Of a DNA stretch of 24,687 nucleotides, positions 15,407-24,468 are shown in pieces (the first letter of the stretch is position 1; the number at the start of each line of letters is the position of its first letter). The notes under the pieces were generated by a model, which had not been told where the DNA came from, searched no databases, and saw nothing but the letters and a program-made list of their open reading frames with translations. Position numbers and translations under genes: made by a program. This DNA is from an uncultured Eubacteriales bacterium (GTDB lineage: Bacteria > Bacillota > Clostridia > Oscillospirales > Acutalibacteraceae): positions 1 through 24,687 of the forward strand of contig ONNU01000025.1 in assembly GCA_900319255.1 (NCBI GenBank), in the 5' to 3' direction.

Positions 15407-15664
15407 TCATCATTTTTTCTTACTGTCTGAAACTTTAAAAATGGCTGTTCTGCTTTAATGCCTTGAGCCATACTTGAATTAGTATTTCTGCTTTGGTGTA
15501 TCAAAATGTGGAAACCACAAGGGGTTCCCCCTTGAGTTTTCCCCCTTTTGGAATCCCCTTTCCTTATCCCCTGCATGGTACATACTTTTACGGCTATGAG
15601 TTGGTATTTTTCTTTTTGACTGAATTTTTTGAGGATAGGAAAACAAATGTGACTGGGGTAAAAA
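15391..15664. other. 274-base intergenic gap with repeat copy B
   Basis: The gap lies between the stop of the tail-fibre-like gene and the TTG start of the kinase-like gene. Its central part is repeat copy B. The part nearest 15664 is AT-rich and shows no match to the ends of copies A and C. No gene of its own is supported. Confidence 0.6.
15445..15572 (-). repeat. MITE-like repeat core, copy B (ends lost)
   Basis: 128 bases match the core of copies A and D, with CACCAAAGCAGAAATACTAA and the perfect hairpin CAAGGGG-TTC-CCCCTTG at 15518-15534. The outer terminal repeats of copies A and C are not recognisable; TTTCAGACAG near 15425-15435 on the minus strand may be a remnant of one end. It sits just upstream of the TTG-start gene's ribosome binding site. 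Confidence 0.75.
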
Positions 15665-17380
15665 TCATTCTCTGATAACGACCATGATGGATGCCTTGAC
15701 ATCCGGATAAACTGCGCTCTGGGCTACGATCTCATATACACCCTCTGAGATGGGGGCTGTGTAATAGCCGTTGCCGTCGATATTTCCTCCGGTCTCGGGG
15801 ACTACCGACCAGCGCAGGGTCTTATTCGCCATATTCAGGCAAACTGCGTCAAGATAACGGCTTTCTCTCGGCTTCAGTACAAGAGAATTGGGCTTTATCA
15901 TTATCTTCATTTCGTTCATTTCGTTCGCAGCCTCGTCTACATCACGGATGGCTGTCCATTTGATCTCTACGAAGTCATTCAGCACGGTGGCTGTGGTCAT
16001 AACGCCGATGACAAAGCTGCCCTTTGTGGGATCGACCTTTGCTGCCATCTTTATCTGAGGCACGATCTCCTTGAAGATCTCGGTATCTCCGTATACGGTG
16101 CTTTCGTCCTGCGTCCTCAGTCCCAGCTGTATCGTAACGCTGCCCAGACCCAGACCGTGGACTATCTCCTCTGAATAATAGACCTTGTTTTTCAGGCTGC
16201 CCGAGCTGAGATCCACCCTGCATATACCGCTTGCGATATCCTTATCGCTGGCACGGCTGACATCAGCGCCTGCGCCTGCGACTATTCCGTGACCCTCAGA
16301 CTGCGCCGGCAGCATGGAAAGAGCAGAGCGCAGCATGGCATTCTGGAGCGTATTGCTGATAACATACTGACCGAAGGGGACATTATGTATCTTTTCAATG
16401 ACCGCTGTTTCTCCTGCGTTGACAAGATCTATCCTCGCAAGATACAGACGGCTTCCCAGGGAGCTTCTGAATATCATATCCATATTCTTATTGAAGCTTG
16501 AACGGAACATTGCGTCGATTATGCTGTCCTCGATAACGGCAGCTGCTGAACGTCCGCTGATAGTCCCCTCTGCGGGGATCTTGTCATAGGAGATATTGAA
16601 GGTGGAGGGATCGACAGCTGCCACCGCCTCTGTATCCACCACATTATTAGCTTTCATCTTATAGACCAGCGTATATCTGCCGCTTTTTTCCTCAAGCATC
16701 TCATTGAATTTTACGGACAGGACTGAGCTGTCGTCATTTTCGCAGGTCATGCAGATAAGCTGGATATTATATGAAAACGATACAAACTGCTTTGTCAGGT
16801 TTTCTATCTCTATGCGGAATTCAAAGTCCGACATGGGATTGACAAATCTCGGCATGATATGACGTATACGGATGCTGTCATCGCTGAAAACCGTTGTGCA
16901 GTGCTCATATACCGATCTTACCGGGTCGGTATCGTCTGCGGGTTCTGCTGATGTCAGGTATAATTCATAGCCCTCGCTGATCTTGTCGTGGGTGGAATCT
17001 CCCTTTCCTCCGGACAGGTCATATGCCTGCCCCTGCTCGCCCTCGTTATATTCAAGGCACAGATATACATATGCATTGCTTCCGCTGCGCATGGCTGATT
17101 CATAGCCGTTTATCATGGAAAGCTTCTTCGTTACAGGGGTCGCTACTACGATCTCACGCCCTGTGTTATCAATAGCCATTCCGCTTTCAACAGAAATGGT
17201 CTGCTCGTCAATGCTTATGACATTCAGCCCGCTGACAACTCCGCTGCCGTTTACCAGACGGCTCAGCAGCCTTCTTTTATCATTCATGTATTTCTGCTCG
17301 GCATTGAAATTCTCTACGCTGAGAAGCATACCGTAATAATATTTATTTCTCTCAAATGGATATAGCTGTGTATTCTTCAT
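15665..17380 (-). CDS. CIS baseplate-associated or fibre-like protein with C-terminal Ig-like domain
   Basis: 571 residues from ATG 17380. ATG 17386 is also in frame but only 2 bases from the GAGGG site, whereas 17380 is 8 bases away. The N-terminal block PFERNKYYYGMLLSVENFNAEQKYMNDKRRLLSRLVNGSGVVSGL, written here only by its parts PFERNKYYYG, QKYMNDKRRLL and GSGVVSGL, matches a signature widespread in CIS loci in proteins of unestablished function. The middle is beta-rich. Residues about 495-570 (SLVLKPRESRYL ... NGYYTAP ... EIVAQS) look like a bacterial Ig-like domain, a common surface or binding module. It follows the tail protein I gene by 75 bases. A tail-fibre, baseplate-collar or attachment role is inferred. 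Confidence 0.7.
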   Translation of the reverse strand: MKNTQLYPFERNKYYYGMLLSVENFNAEQKYMNDKRRLLSRLVNGSGVVSGLNVISIDEQTISVESGMAIDNTGREIVVATPVTKKLSMINGYESAMRSGSNAYVYLCLEYNEGEQGQAYDLSGGKGDSTHDKISEGYELYLTSAEPADDTDPVRSVYEHCTTVFSDDSIRIRHIMPRFVNPMSDFEFRIEIENLTKQFVSFSYNIQLICMTCENDDSSVLSVKFNEMLEEKSGRYTLVYKMKANNVVDTEAVAAVDPSTFNISYDKIPAEGTISGRSAAAVIEDSIIDAMFRSSFNKNMDMIFRSSLGSRLYLARIDLVNAGETAVIEKIHNVPFGQYVISNTLQNAMLRSALSMLPAQSEGHGIVAGAGADVSRASDKDIASGICRVDLSSGSLKNKVYYSEEIVHGLGLGSVTIQLGLRTQDESTVYGDTEIFKEIVPQIKMAAKVDPTKGSFVIGVMTTATVLNDFVEIKWTAIRDVDEAANEMNEMKIMIKPNSLVLKPRESRYLDAVCLNMANKTLRWSVVPETGGNIDGNGYYTAPISEGVYEIVAQSAVYPDVKASIMVVIRE

Positions 17381-17455
17381 ATTCATTGCCCTCTGAATAC
17401 GGGGCTGCCTCCTTTGTCCCGGCTCGTCTTTTCCGCTTGCGGCTGTCAGAGCCTG

Positions 17456-18643
17456 TTATTTATCTTTAATGTCATCGCTGTTACCGCTGACAGTATTTTC
17501 GTCATTTTCTGTTCCGCTGTCCCGGCTGCTGCCCAATGTGGAAAGCATAAGCTGCGAGCTGCCGTCAAGCACAGCAGGACGATAGAATCCCAGAGAGCTG
17601 TTGACTCCCAGATATGCGTAATTGTTCAGGAAGATATACGGGTCAAGCTCTACAAGATTAAGCTCCGCTGTTATGGGCATCATTTCCTGCGCCAGCCGTC
17701 TTATGACCTCCAGATCATTTCCCGGCTTTACAAGCACCGTTACCGTATAGGGATTTCCTCCGTACATCTCCAGCAGCATTTTTCCGTTGGGAATACTGTC
17801 TGCCATTTCCTTTATATTGAAGCCCTCGATGATAAAGGGCTTTTCTCCTGTGTAAAGCTCTATGATATCAGACAGACCCTCCTTTGTGCCTCTGATACGG
17901 TACAGCCTTACGGCGTTCATTACAAGCCTTCTGAGCTGTTCGTCCGTCCAGATGCCGGCATCCCTGATATGCAGCCACGAGGCTATCCATTTCAGAAAAT
18001 CATGCTCTGCGCTTTCAGGATCAAAGCGGGTACACATATCCTCGATCTCCCAGTCAAGCTCCTCATAAAAGGTCTGGAAAATGCCGAGATAACGCTCAAG
18101 GAAATGACTTTCAGAATCGCTGCTGCGGAATATGGCGGGAAGATGATCTATCCATGACACTGCCGGAAGAAATACCCTGATATCCACAAGCCCGGCTCCT
18201 GATGCTCCCGAGCTGTACTGCTCGATAAGCAGCCAGAGATACTGCCCCCTTACATCATGGAGAAGCATATCGGATACCCCTGAGGTCTGCCTTACGATAA
18301 AGGGCTTGTATGCATTTATCTTTTCCTCCAGCGAAATGCCGGGGTTATCGAAAAGATCATACAGGGTGATATCAGCATCCCGGAAATGCATTTCGTTCTT
18401 TTCGGATGCATAAACCGTTACTCTCAGATCTGAGGGATCGCAGTCCTGTGTGCGGATGATAAGCCTGTGCCAGCTGTTTTCCAGCTCTCCGGCATCAAAT
18501 ATCCTTGTCATGAACCTGCCCACGCCGGAGGGATTATCCGAATGAAAGCAAAGCCCGCTGCCCCGGATCTTCATATTTTCATATATTCCTCTGTTATAAT
18601 CATAGGCTTTGTTTATTATAAAATATTTAAGCTTTTCTCTCAT
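17456..18643 (-). CDS. Phage tail protein I-like baseplate component
   Basis: 395 residues with a long N-terminal extension (1-160). The family part, about 163-350, has WIDHLPAIFR (the LPAI.R hallmark), an F.....YLGIFQTFYEELDWEIEDM helix, ASWLHI.DAG.WTDEQLRRLV, and the RLYRIRGTKEGL..IIELYTGEKPFIIE block. This is the phage tail P2 gpI-type domain, which joins the J-type wedge in the baseplate. Start ATG 18643 has an AAAGGA site. It follows the second J-type gene after an 18-base gap. The C-terminal 60 residues are acidic and Ser-rich, probably disordered. Confidence 0.9.
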   Translation of the reverse strand: MREKLKYFIINKAYDYNRGIYENMKIRGSGLCFHSDNPSGVGRFMTRIFDAGELENSWHRLIIRTQDCDPSDLRVTVYASEKNEMHFRDADITLYDLFDNPGISLEEKINAYKPFIVRQTSGVSDMLLHDVRGQYLWLLIEQYSSGASGAGLVDIRVFLPAVSWIDHLPAIFRSSDSESHFLERYLGIFQTFYEELDWEIEDMCTRFDPESAEHDFLKWIASWLHIRDAGIWTDEQLRRLVMNAVRLYRIRGTKEGLSDIIELYTGEKPFIIEGFNIKEMADSIPNGKMLLEMYGGNPYTVTVLVKPGNDLEVIRRLAQEMMPITAELNLVELDPYIFLNNYAYLGVNSSLGFYRPAVLDGSSQLMLSTLGSSRDSGTENDENTVSGNSDDIKDK

Positions 18644-18661
18644 ATGTGGTTCCTTTCAAGC

Positions 18662-20731
18662 TCACCGCCTTGATGTGACCATAAGCTCTGTTTCGCTAAG
18701 GAATGCCATTACATTCGGCGAAAGCAGCAGATCTCCCTCACGGGTACGCTGAGCGCCGCTTCCGGGAGTTTCCATCGTCAAGGCATTGACAGATACAACA
18801 AAGCTCAGCCTGTCTATCCTTTCATAAAGCCTGCTGTATATAAGCTTTATCCCGAACCGGTTTTTACATTCCTCAAAATATTCACTGATGACCCTTTGCA
18901 GCTCCTGCTTTGCATTCATGGATGAACGCTCAACAGAAATGTCTGCATAGACCCTCACTCCGGCATATTCGGGTCGGGCAATGCGAAAGCCTGTTCCCAG
19001 CATCCTGCGCTTCTCAAGGGCTGCAAGAATATTCCGGCAGTACCGCTCTCCCGGAATGCCTCTGCCGTCGGGAGAATAGGGCTTTACGATGATGGTCCGC
19101 AAAGGATCGTTTTTTCTGTCGGAAAGGGGATCTGCTCTCATCATGTGACATTTTTCGATCTTTAGTCCCTGTATGCCCATGATATAATTTTCGTGATCCT
19201 CGTCTGTAACAAGGGTCTCGGTGGTCTGCATCATCCTGTATACCCGGACACAGCAGTTTTCTATGGTTTCTTCATTATGTCCGCCTTCGGATCTTCTTGT
19301 ATTGGTTATGCTGATGCTGTCCTCCGGCATATTATTCATGCGGCTGATGCTGCCCACAGATACGTTTCCGTTTGCGCCGTAGGTATAGGAACAGCCTACT
19401 ATGAATATCCTGCCCTCCGGTGCCATTCCCCTGATGCAGCTGCCGAAGCATATCTCACCCTTTGCCGTATCCAGAACATATACAAAATCCTCCGCCTTCG
19501 CTGTGGAAAAATCCTGCACCTTTTTCCATTCCACAAGCTTACCTCCGCTTGCCGGAAGCTCCGTCATTATGCGGAAGCTGTCATATTCAAGTCTGTCCGT
19601 TTCAAGCGAATATTTCTGAAAGGGAAGTCCTGTGCCTACGCCGATCTGTCCGGAGATCGCAAAAGAGGGATCATAATTGACTATCCTCACACCCTCGGCT
19701 TTCCTTGTATCAGTTATGCTTATCTGCACCTCTCCGGTGGTCTCGTCTATCCTCTTTTCATAATTTCCTGCGACTGTGAACATACCGTCCTTTCCTTTGA
19801 GATATACAAAGGTATTTCCTCTCGCTGCAAGATCTGAAAAGATATTGTGGGTCTTTCCGGCTGGCAGATCAAGACATTCAGCCATGGTCTCACGCTGGAC
19901 TACCGGAAGAAGATTGAATTCGATGTTTCTTATCTGGGGCTGGATATCGTATTCTCCGCCGGTGAGCCGGAACCGGATAAAATATGCCTTTTTCCCGGCG
20001 ACCTTTGTTTCCTTGTGGCTGAGGGGGGGCGTAAGCCTGATAAGCCCCGACGTGAGAAAGCCGAAGGTCATATCCTCTCTGCTGATCTCCACCCAGCCTC
20101 TTTCTGAATAGTATTCAGCCGATATATCTACAAGCGGAATAAAGCTCTCCGGATCGGTGATGGGATTGCGCTTTATTTCGCCCTTGTCGTTTATTTCAAT
20201 ATACAGAGCGTGCTGCTCATCCTTTTCAAGCGGCTTATCAAAGCCTATGTAAAATTCGCTGTTCCTGCCTCCGGGGAACGGGTCTATCCTGAGATTTCCT
20301 CCGAAGCTCAGCTCCCGCTGGTCAATGATACGGCTGCGGGAACGATCCTTGCATATGCAGCAGATCAGCCGCGCCGACGAGATATATGTCCGCTTTTCAG
20401 CTTCAAAGCAGATATCTCCGGCGTATAGTCTTGTCCCCCTTGCCGCTACAAGATCATCGCTGTATCTGACGGAAACCTCCGTGGACGAGGGACATTTCGG
20501 ACGCCGCTGCACACCGAAAAGCTTGAGTGATCTGCGGATATGAGCAGGCCCTGTTTTATTCAGATAATACTGCTGCAGCTCCTTCAGCCATGCAGTCATT
20601 TCAAGAATGGTTATTCCCGGGTCATGATAGTTGAAATCAGTCCATTCCGGGCAGCTGCTGACAATACTGTTTTTTGCATTTTCAAGAATATCGTCAAATC
20701 TTTCGTTGTCAAGATCAATATCCGGCAGCAT
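18662..20731 (-). CDS. Baseplate J/gp6-like protein 2
   Basis: 689 residues. The N-terminal block WTDFNYHDPGITILEMTAWL (residues 36-55) is the baseplate-J hallmark (W.D.N..DPG...LE..AWL). The middle is beta-rich. A second typical segment, LVTDEDHENYIMGIQGLKIEK, given here as TDEDHENYI and its follow-on I.GLKIEK, lies at about 505-530. The C-terminal part, with EECKNRFGIKLIYSRLYERI, corresponds to the attachment domain. J/gp6-type proteins form the wedge of the baseplate that surrounds the spike hub. It lies after repeat copy C and 18 bases before the tail protein I gene. Start ATG 20731 has an AAAGGAAG site. Confidence 0.9.
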   Translation of the reverse strand: MLPDIDLDNERFDDILENAKNSIVSSCPEWTDFNYHDPGITILEMTAWLKELQQYYLNKTGPAHIRRSLKLFGVQRRPKCPSSTEVSVRYSDDLVAARGTRLYAGDICFEAEKRTYISSARLICCICKDRSRSRIIDQRELSFGGNLRIDPFPGGRNSEFYIGFDKPLEKDEQHALYIEINDKGEIKRNPITDPESFIPLVDISAEYYSERGWVEISREDMTFGFLTSGLIRLTPPLSHKETKVAGKKAYFIRFRLTGGEYDIQPQIRNIEFNLLPVVQRETMAECLDLPAGKTHNIFSDLAARGNTFVYLKGKDGMFTVAGNYEKRIDETTGEVQISITDTRKAEGVRIVNYDPSFAISGQIGVGTGLPFQKYSLETDRLEYDSFRIMTELPASGGKLVEWKKVQDFSTAKAEDFVYVLDTAKGEICFGSCIRGMAPEGRIFIVGCSYTYGANGNVSVGSISRMNNMPEDSISITNTRRSEGGHNEETIENCCVRVYRMMQTTETLVTDEDHENYIMGIQGLKIEKCHMMRADPLSDRKNDPLRTIIVKPYSPDGRGIPGERYCRNILAALEKRRMLGTGFRIARPEYAGVRVYADISVERSSMNAKQELQRVISEYFEECKNRFGIKLIYSRLYERIDRLSFVVSVNALTMETPGSGAQRTREGDLLLSPNVMAFLSETELMVTSRR

Positions 20732-21060
20732 TTCTTCACTTCCTTTTCATTCCGGGGATCGCTGCACTCCGGGCTTTTTTCTTAAACCTGAATCCATGAA
20801 ACTCAATGGTGTAAATAAATATAACTACTGTGTTCATGCGCATTTTTATACAATATTCAAACCCTTCAAATGATACAATACAAAATCTTTACCGCTAAAG
20901 TCCGGGTTGCTGAGGGGGATAAGGAAAGGGGTTTCCACCTTTTGATACACCAAAGCAGAAAATTCTGATAAAGTATGACTCAGTGAATGAAGGCGGAACA
21001 GCTGATTGCATTTATCCCCCGCAGCGGAGATGTCACTTTCACGGATTCAGGTAAATGAGA
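20732..21060. other. 329-base intergenic gap with repeat copy C
   Basis: The gap between the two J-type genes is mostly the MITE-like element at 20786-21052. The 8 bases between that element and the stop codon of the first J gene and the ribosome binding site of the second J gene make up the rest. A -35/-10-like pair (TTGAGT/TAAGAA) can be picked on the minus strand but is not convincing. Confidence 0.55.
20786..21052 (+). repeat. MITE-like element, copy C (complete ends, inverted orientation, internal deletion)
   Basis: 18-base terminal inverted repeats: ACCTGAATCCATGAAACT at 20786-20803 and, reverse-complemented, ACCTGAATCCGTGAAAGT at 21035-21052, 16 of 18 identical. Next to both ends, bases match the same places in copy A. 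The core at 20913-21001 lies on the plus strand, opposite to copies A, B and D. Relative to copy B it lacks the 40 central bases carrying the CAAGGGG hairpin; the junction is AAAGGGG|TTTCCAC at 20925-20938. No coding capacity. It ends 8 bases from the stop codon of the first J gene. Confidence 0.8.
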
Positions 21061-24015
21061 TCATATCTGCACTATACTTATATCATTTTCTCCGCACTCG
21101 GGAAGAATATACGGCAGGCGGCGGATATCCGCTGCATCTACCTCTCTCAGTCCTCCCGCTCCGGATAAAAATGTGGTTATATACATACTTTTTATATAGG
21201 CGATCTGTCCGATACGCAGTATCGCGCTTCTTATCTGATGAACGTCCGGCATCCTGCCCAGCATCCAGTCGCTTGAACCCTTCGCTCCCCTGTAGGAATC
21301 TATACATTCCCTGAGACAGCTGTCGATCCTCCTGCGAAGCTCGAATATCCCGTTCAGGCTCTCCGATGCAAGCTCGGCTTTTATATTGATGCGGATAAAT
21401 GTGGGCTGGGTTATATAAAGCTGATCTGATGAGATTATGCTTCCTGCCATTCTCGGGGCAAGATAGCTTTTCAGCTGGTCACGGACATAGCTGAATTCGG
21501 CTTCCGGCGTTTTCAGCACTACAAGCGTAACAGCTCCTCTTTCACTTTCTCCGGTTATGTTTTTTCCGCCGAATGCCCTGACCTTTTCGATACAGCCGGA
21601 GGCACAGCGGGAAAGCTCCTCAAGATCGGATGCTGTTACGACCCTGCCCTGAGTCCTGAGCATGACCGCATTTCTTTCGAGGGCTTCATAAACGGTTTCC
21701 GTATCCTGTCCGCCGTAAAATGAACGGGGATTATTGACGGAGGATACAAGTCCGATGGAGCGCTCCATTCCGTTTATCGTACCGGGAAGGGCATTCGTCC
21801 TTTCTCCGCCGCCGGTGGTATAGATGACATGTATATTGCTGGTATCGGAGGCTGAGGGGATCATGCCCTTGCGTCCTGTGCCGAAGCTTATCCTGCCGGC
21901 GCTGCGGTCTGCGATATAGCATCGGGAGTTCTTATCCTGATCTATGAAGGTGCTGACCTCATTCCAGCGCACCCAAAGCTCCCTGAGTATCCCGGCTTCA
22001 TCCGTTACCTTCTTTACCCTGCCCTGCTCTGTGAGCCTTTCGGTCTCAGCTTCGGTTATGGTCTGGAATTCATTCACATAAAGCTCGATATCAAGTATAC
22101 CTGATGAGGAAAGCTCAATGGATGAATTCTCTGTATATACATTTATTGAAAAATATTCTTCCTTATGGCTGTCCACATTCACTGCGCGGACTGAATTCTG
22201 GTAAACTCCCCTGAGCAGCGGATATGAATATTCGCCGCTGCCGAAGCAGTTGTCACGGTCGATTATCCTGATCCAGTAAAGCTCCTCGCCGAAAAGCCTG
22301 CTTTTAATGAATTCATGATTATCCAGGAATATTGTAAGTCCTACGGATGTCAGGCTGCGGGTTTCATCAGCCATATTCATATTTTTCCATCCGCTTTTGC
22401 TGAGATACTGCCATGTCAGACCGGGCTTTTTTGCAAGCGGGTTTTCTGCAATATCCCACAGGGTACGCAGCGGTCCGTTATCCGGCGGAAAGGAATAGCC
22501 GAGACAGACCATCCTGTTTTCGCTGCCGGTGGTATAGAAGGGGAAAAACTCCTCTTCGCTGCGGGTATCAAATTCCTTGGTTTCAAGACAGTTGCAGGCT
22601 GTCATTCTGTCAATATTAACGCCCTTGTCATTATAGTGATATTCAAAGGAAAGATCACGGATATGGGGCGACATATAAAAGCCCTTGAGCTTATAGAGAT
22701 TTTCAGCCTTGAGTATCCTTGCCCGGATAAAATGCCCCTCCTTCGCTCCGGCAAAAACCGGGCTGATATCCTCCGGGACGGTAAAGGTGATACTGCGGAA
22801 GCAGCTTGTAATGCCGTCGGTATAGTTAAATACATTGCTGAATGAATTATCCGGGAAAAGCCTGCTCCAGCCGTAGCCGTTATAATATTCCCATATTACC
22901 TCGCTGATTAACAGCTCGTATGAGGTGCGCTCCTTGAAATCGCTTTTTTTAGCTACCCATTTCCACTGTATCTCATCATCGGGAAGCTGGTTTTCAATGG
23001 GTATCCTGAGAAATTTCAGGTCGAAGCTCATTGTTACCTCTGCGCCGCATTTATCAAGCACCTCGTCACAGCCGAAATATATCTCATTGAACAGCTGGAA
23101 CCGCTCGCCGAAGGGAAAGAATGCGCTCAGCGAAAGCTCTGTATTTCCATCGCTGATACTATCGGGAAGTATATCCTTTCCTCTGGGTGATGCCTTGACA
23201 TTTACATATCTGAAATTACGGAAATCATCTATCCTTTTTACGGTCACACGAAGCTGGCAGCCGTCTGTATCGGTCATTACGGGAGGCTGGTCTCCGCTTT
23301 TCACAAGGACAAGGCTGCCGTTTTTTTCGCTTATCTGTGAAAACGGGATATAGCCTCTTTCTCCGGCGCAGTATTCTATCGTCACGGCACCTTTATCCGT
23401 CAGCATCCGGATATCATTGCTTCTCAGCGCAAGTCCGCCTCTTTGCAGGAAGCTGATGGCTATTTCAGCCTTGCTGGCAATATTGAATGCATAGGGATGG
23501 GAAATGTGGAGCACATGGGTCTGGAGATTCTCCGGCGCAAGGCTGAAAAGCTCTGTTCCGGGTGTTTTTGTTATATCCTCATACATCCCGATGTGATCCC
23601 TGCTGTCGTCAACAACAAAGCATTTTCTGATGGAGGCTGAGCTAACCAGTATATCGTCCTGGGTCTCATAGCGCACCGGCTCGCCGTCTACGCCGTAAGA
23701 GGAAAGCACCGTTCCCTGGGGTACCTCCGCAGATGCCGCATCCTCAGCCGACAGCCCGAAGCTTACATACCCCTGTGACGGCGTTCCCGGCAGAAGATCA
23801 GCATTCATCATATTATAAAAGGAAAGCTGATATTTCAGCGGCAGACCATTGATCTTCTTTATCGTTCCCTCAAACATCTCTGCGCACGCAAGCGCCAGAG
23901 CTGCAGCTACATCAGGTTCGCTGAAATCAGGGTTCCATTCGGGAGTAAAGCTTCTCGCTCTTTCCTTCAGGTCTGCGATTATTTCATTTTTTGTACGAGG
24001 ATCAATTTTCACCAC
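21061..24015 (-). CDS. Baseplate J/gp6-like protein 1
   Basis: 984 residues from GTG 24015 (a second GTG at 24012 is also possible; both ATGs slightly upstream are out of frame). The N-terminal FTPEWNPDFSEPDVAAALAL and AEMFEGTIKKINGLPLKYQL-type segment (residues 19-60) is the J-type entry helix pair. A long beta-rich insert fills the middle. The conserved J core at about 788-820 carries RVVTASDLEEL then CIEKVRAFGG; then LVVLKTPEAEF and an YITQPTFIRINIKAELA strand pair lead to the C-terminus. Its length is greater than the usual J/gp6 protein, as seen in CIS homologues (Pvc11/Pvc12-like). It forms the wedge of the baseplate. It lies 21 bases after the gp25-like gene. Confidence 0.92.
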   Translation of the reverse strand: MVKIDPRTKNEIIADLKERARSFTPEWNPDFSEPDVAAALALACAEMFEGTIKKINGLPLKYQLSFYNMMNADLLPGTPSQGYVSFGLSAEDAASAEVPQGTVLSSYGVDGEPVRYETQDDILVSSASIRKCFVVDDSRDHIGMYEDITKTPGTELFSLAPENLQTHVLHISHPYAFNIASKAEIAISFLQRGGLALRSNDIRMLTDKGAVTIEYCAGERGYIPFSQISEKNGSLVLVKSGDQPPVMTDTDGCQLRVTVKRIDDFRNFRYVNVKASPRGKDILPDSISDGNTELSLSAFFPFGERFQLFNEIYFGCDEVLDKCGAEVTMSFDLKFLRIPIENQLPDDEIQWKWVAKKSDFKERTSYELLISEVIWEYYNGYGWSRLFPDNSFSNVFNYTDGITSCFRSITFTVPEDISPVFAGAKEGHFIRARILKAENLYKLKGFYMSPHIRDLSFEYHYNDKGVNIDRMTACNCLETKEFDTRSEEEFFPFYTTGSENRMVCLGYSFPPDNGPLRTLWDIAENPLAKKPGLTWQYLSKSGWKNMNMADETRSLTSVGLTIFLDNHEFIKSRLFGEELYWIRIIDRDNCFGSGEYSYPLLRGVYQNSVRAVNVDSHKEEYFSINVYTENSSIELSSSGILDIELYVNEFQTITEAETERLTEQGRVKKVTDEAGILRELWVRWNEVSTFIDQDKNSRCYIADRSAGRISFGTGRKGMIPSASDTSNIHVIYTTGGGERTNALPGTINGMERSIGLVSSVNNPRSFYGGQDTETVYEALERNAVMLRTQGRVVTASDLEELSRCASGCIEKVRAFGGKNITGESERGAVTLVVLKTPEAEFSYVRDQLKSYLAPRMAGSIISSDQLYITQPTFIRINIKAELASESLNGIFELRRRIDSCLRECIDSYRGAKGSSDWMLGRMPDVHQIRSAILRIGQIAYIKSMYITTFLSGAGGLREVDAADIRRLPYILPECGENDISIVQI

Positions 24016-24036
24016 TTTTCATCATTTCCTTTCCCA

Positions 24037-24468
24037 TCATATTATCTTTGCGCCCTCGCTATAGCCCTCGCTGATATAGAAGGGGTAAACAAGGTTAAAG
24101 GGGTTATTGGTGGTACGCACGACATAGCTTACCTCGATAAGCAGTACGCCGTCCTCCTCCGGGGAACGGATTATCTCCACCTTTATCTGCTTTATTCTCG
24201 GCTCCCACATTATCAGGGAGTTTTCTACCTCACGCTTCATCATCATTATTGAGGTATAATCCATTGTCCCGAACACAAAATTATTTATCGCGCAGCCGAA
24301 GCTGGGGGACATGGGTCTTTCACCGGGCTGTGTGCCAAGTATTATTCTGATGGATTCGCGGATATCCTCTTCATCTGAGGAAGTCCTGACCCTACCGGTG
24401 AGAGGATCCACCTGCACCGGAAATTTAAAGCCGGTTCCCATAAAGCTTTTACTGTCAAAACGAGCCAT
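24037..24468 (-). CDS. gp25-like baseplate wedge protein
   Basis: 143 residues from ATG 24468 with GGAGG nine bases upstream. GTQPGERPMSPSFGCAINNFVF (residues about 45-66) carries the gp25/GPW hallmark, with its LGT.PGER...P.FG core, and LIMWEPRIKQIKVEI (84-98) the following wedge-binding segment. gp25-like proteins bind the J/gp6-type wedge and the sheath base to start sheath assembly. It is the first complete gene of the cluster in this window and is followed 21 bases later by the long J-type gene. Confidence 0.95.
   Translation of the reverse strand: MARFDSKSFMGTGFKFPVQVDPLTGRVRTSSDEEDIRESIRIILGTQPGERPMSPSFGCAINNFVFGTMDYTSIMMMKREVENSLIMWEPRIKQIKVEIIRSPEEDGVLLIEVSYVVRTTNNPFNLVYPFYISEGYSEGAKII

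Noticed and set aside
15391..15702. N-terminal extension of the kinase-like gene
   Set aside because: It is built from repeat copy B and overlaps the preceding gene; the TTG at 15390 has the ribosome binding site.
17414..18157. Plus-strand 247-residue frame opposite the tail protein I gene
   Set aside because: No homology by eye, no ribosome binding site, and the minus strand has a recognisable conserved domain.
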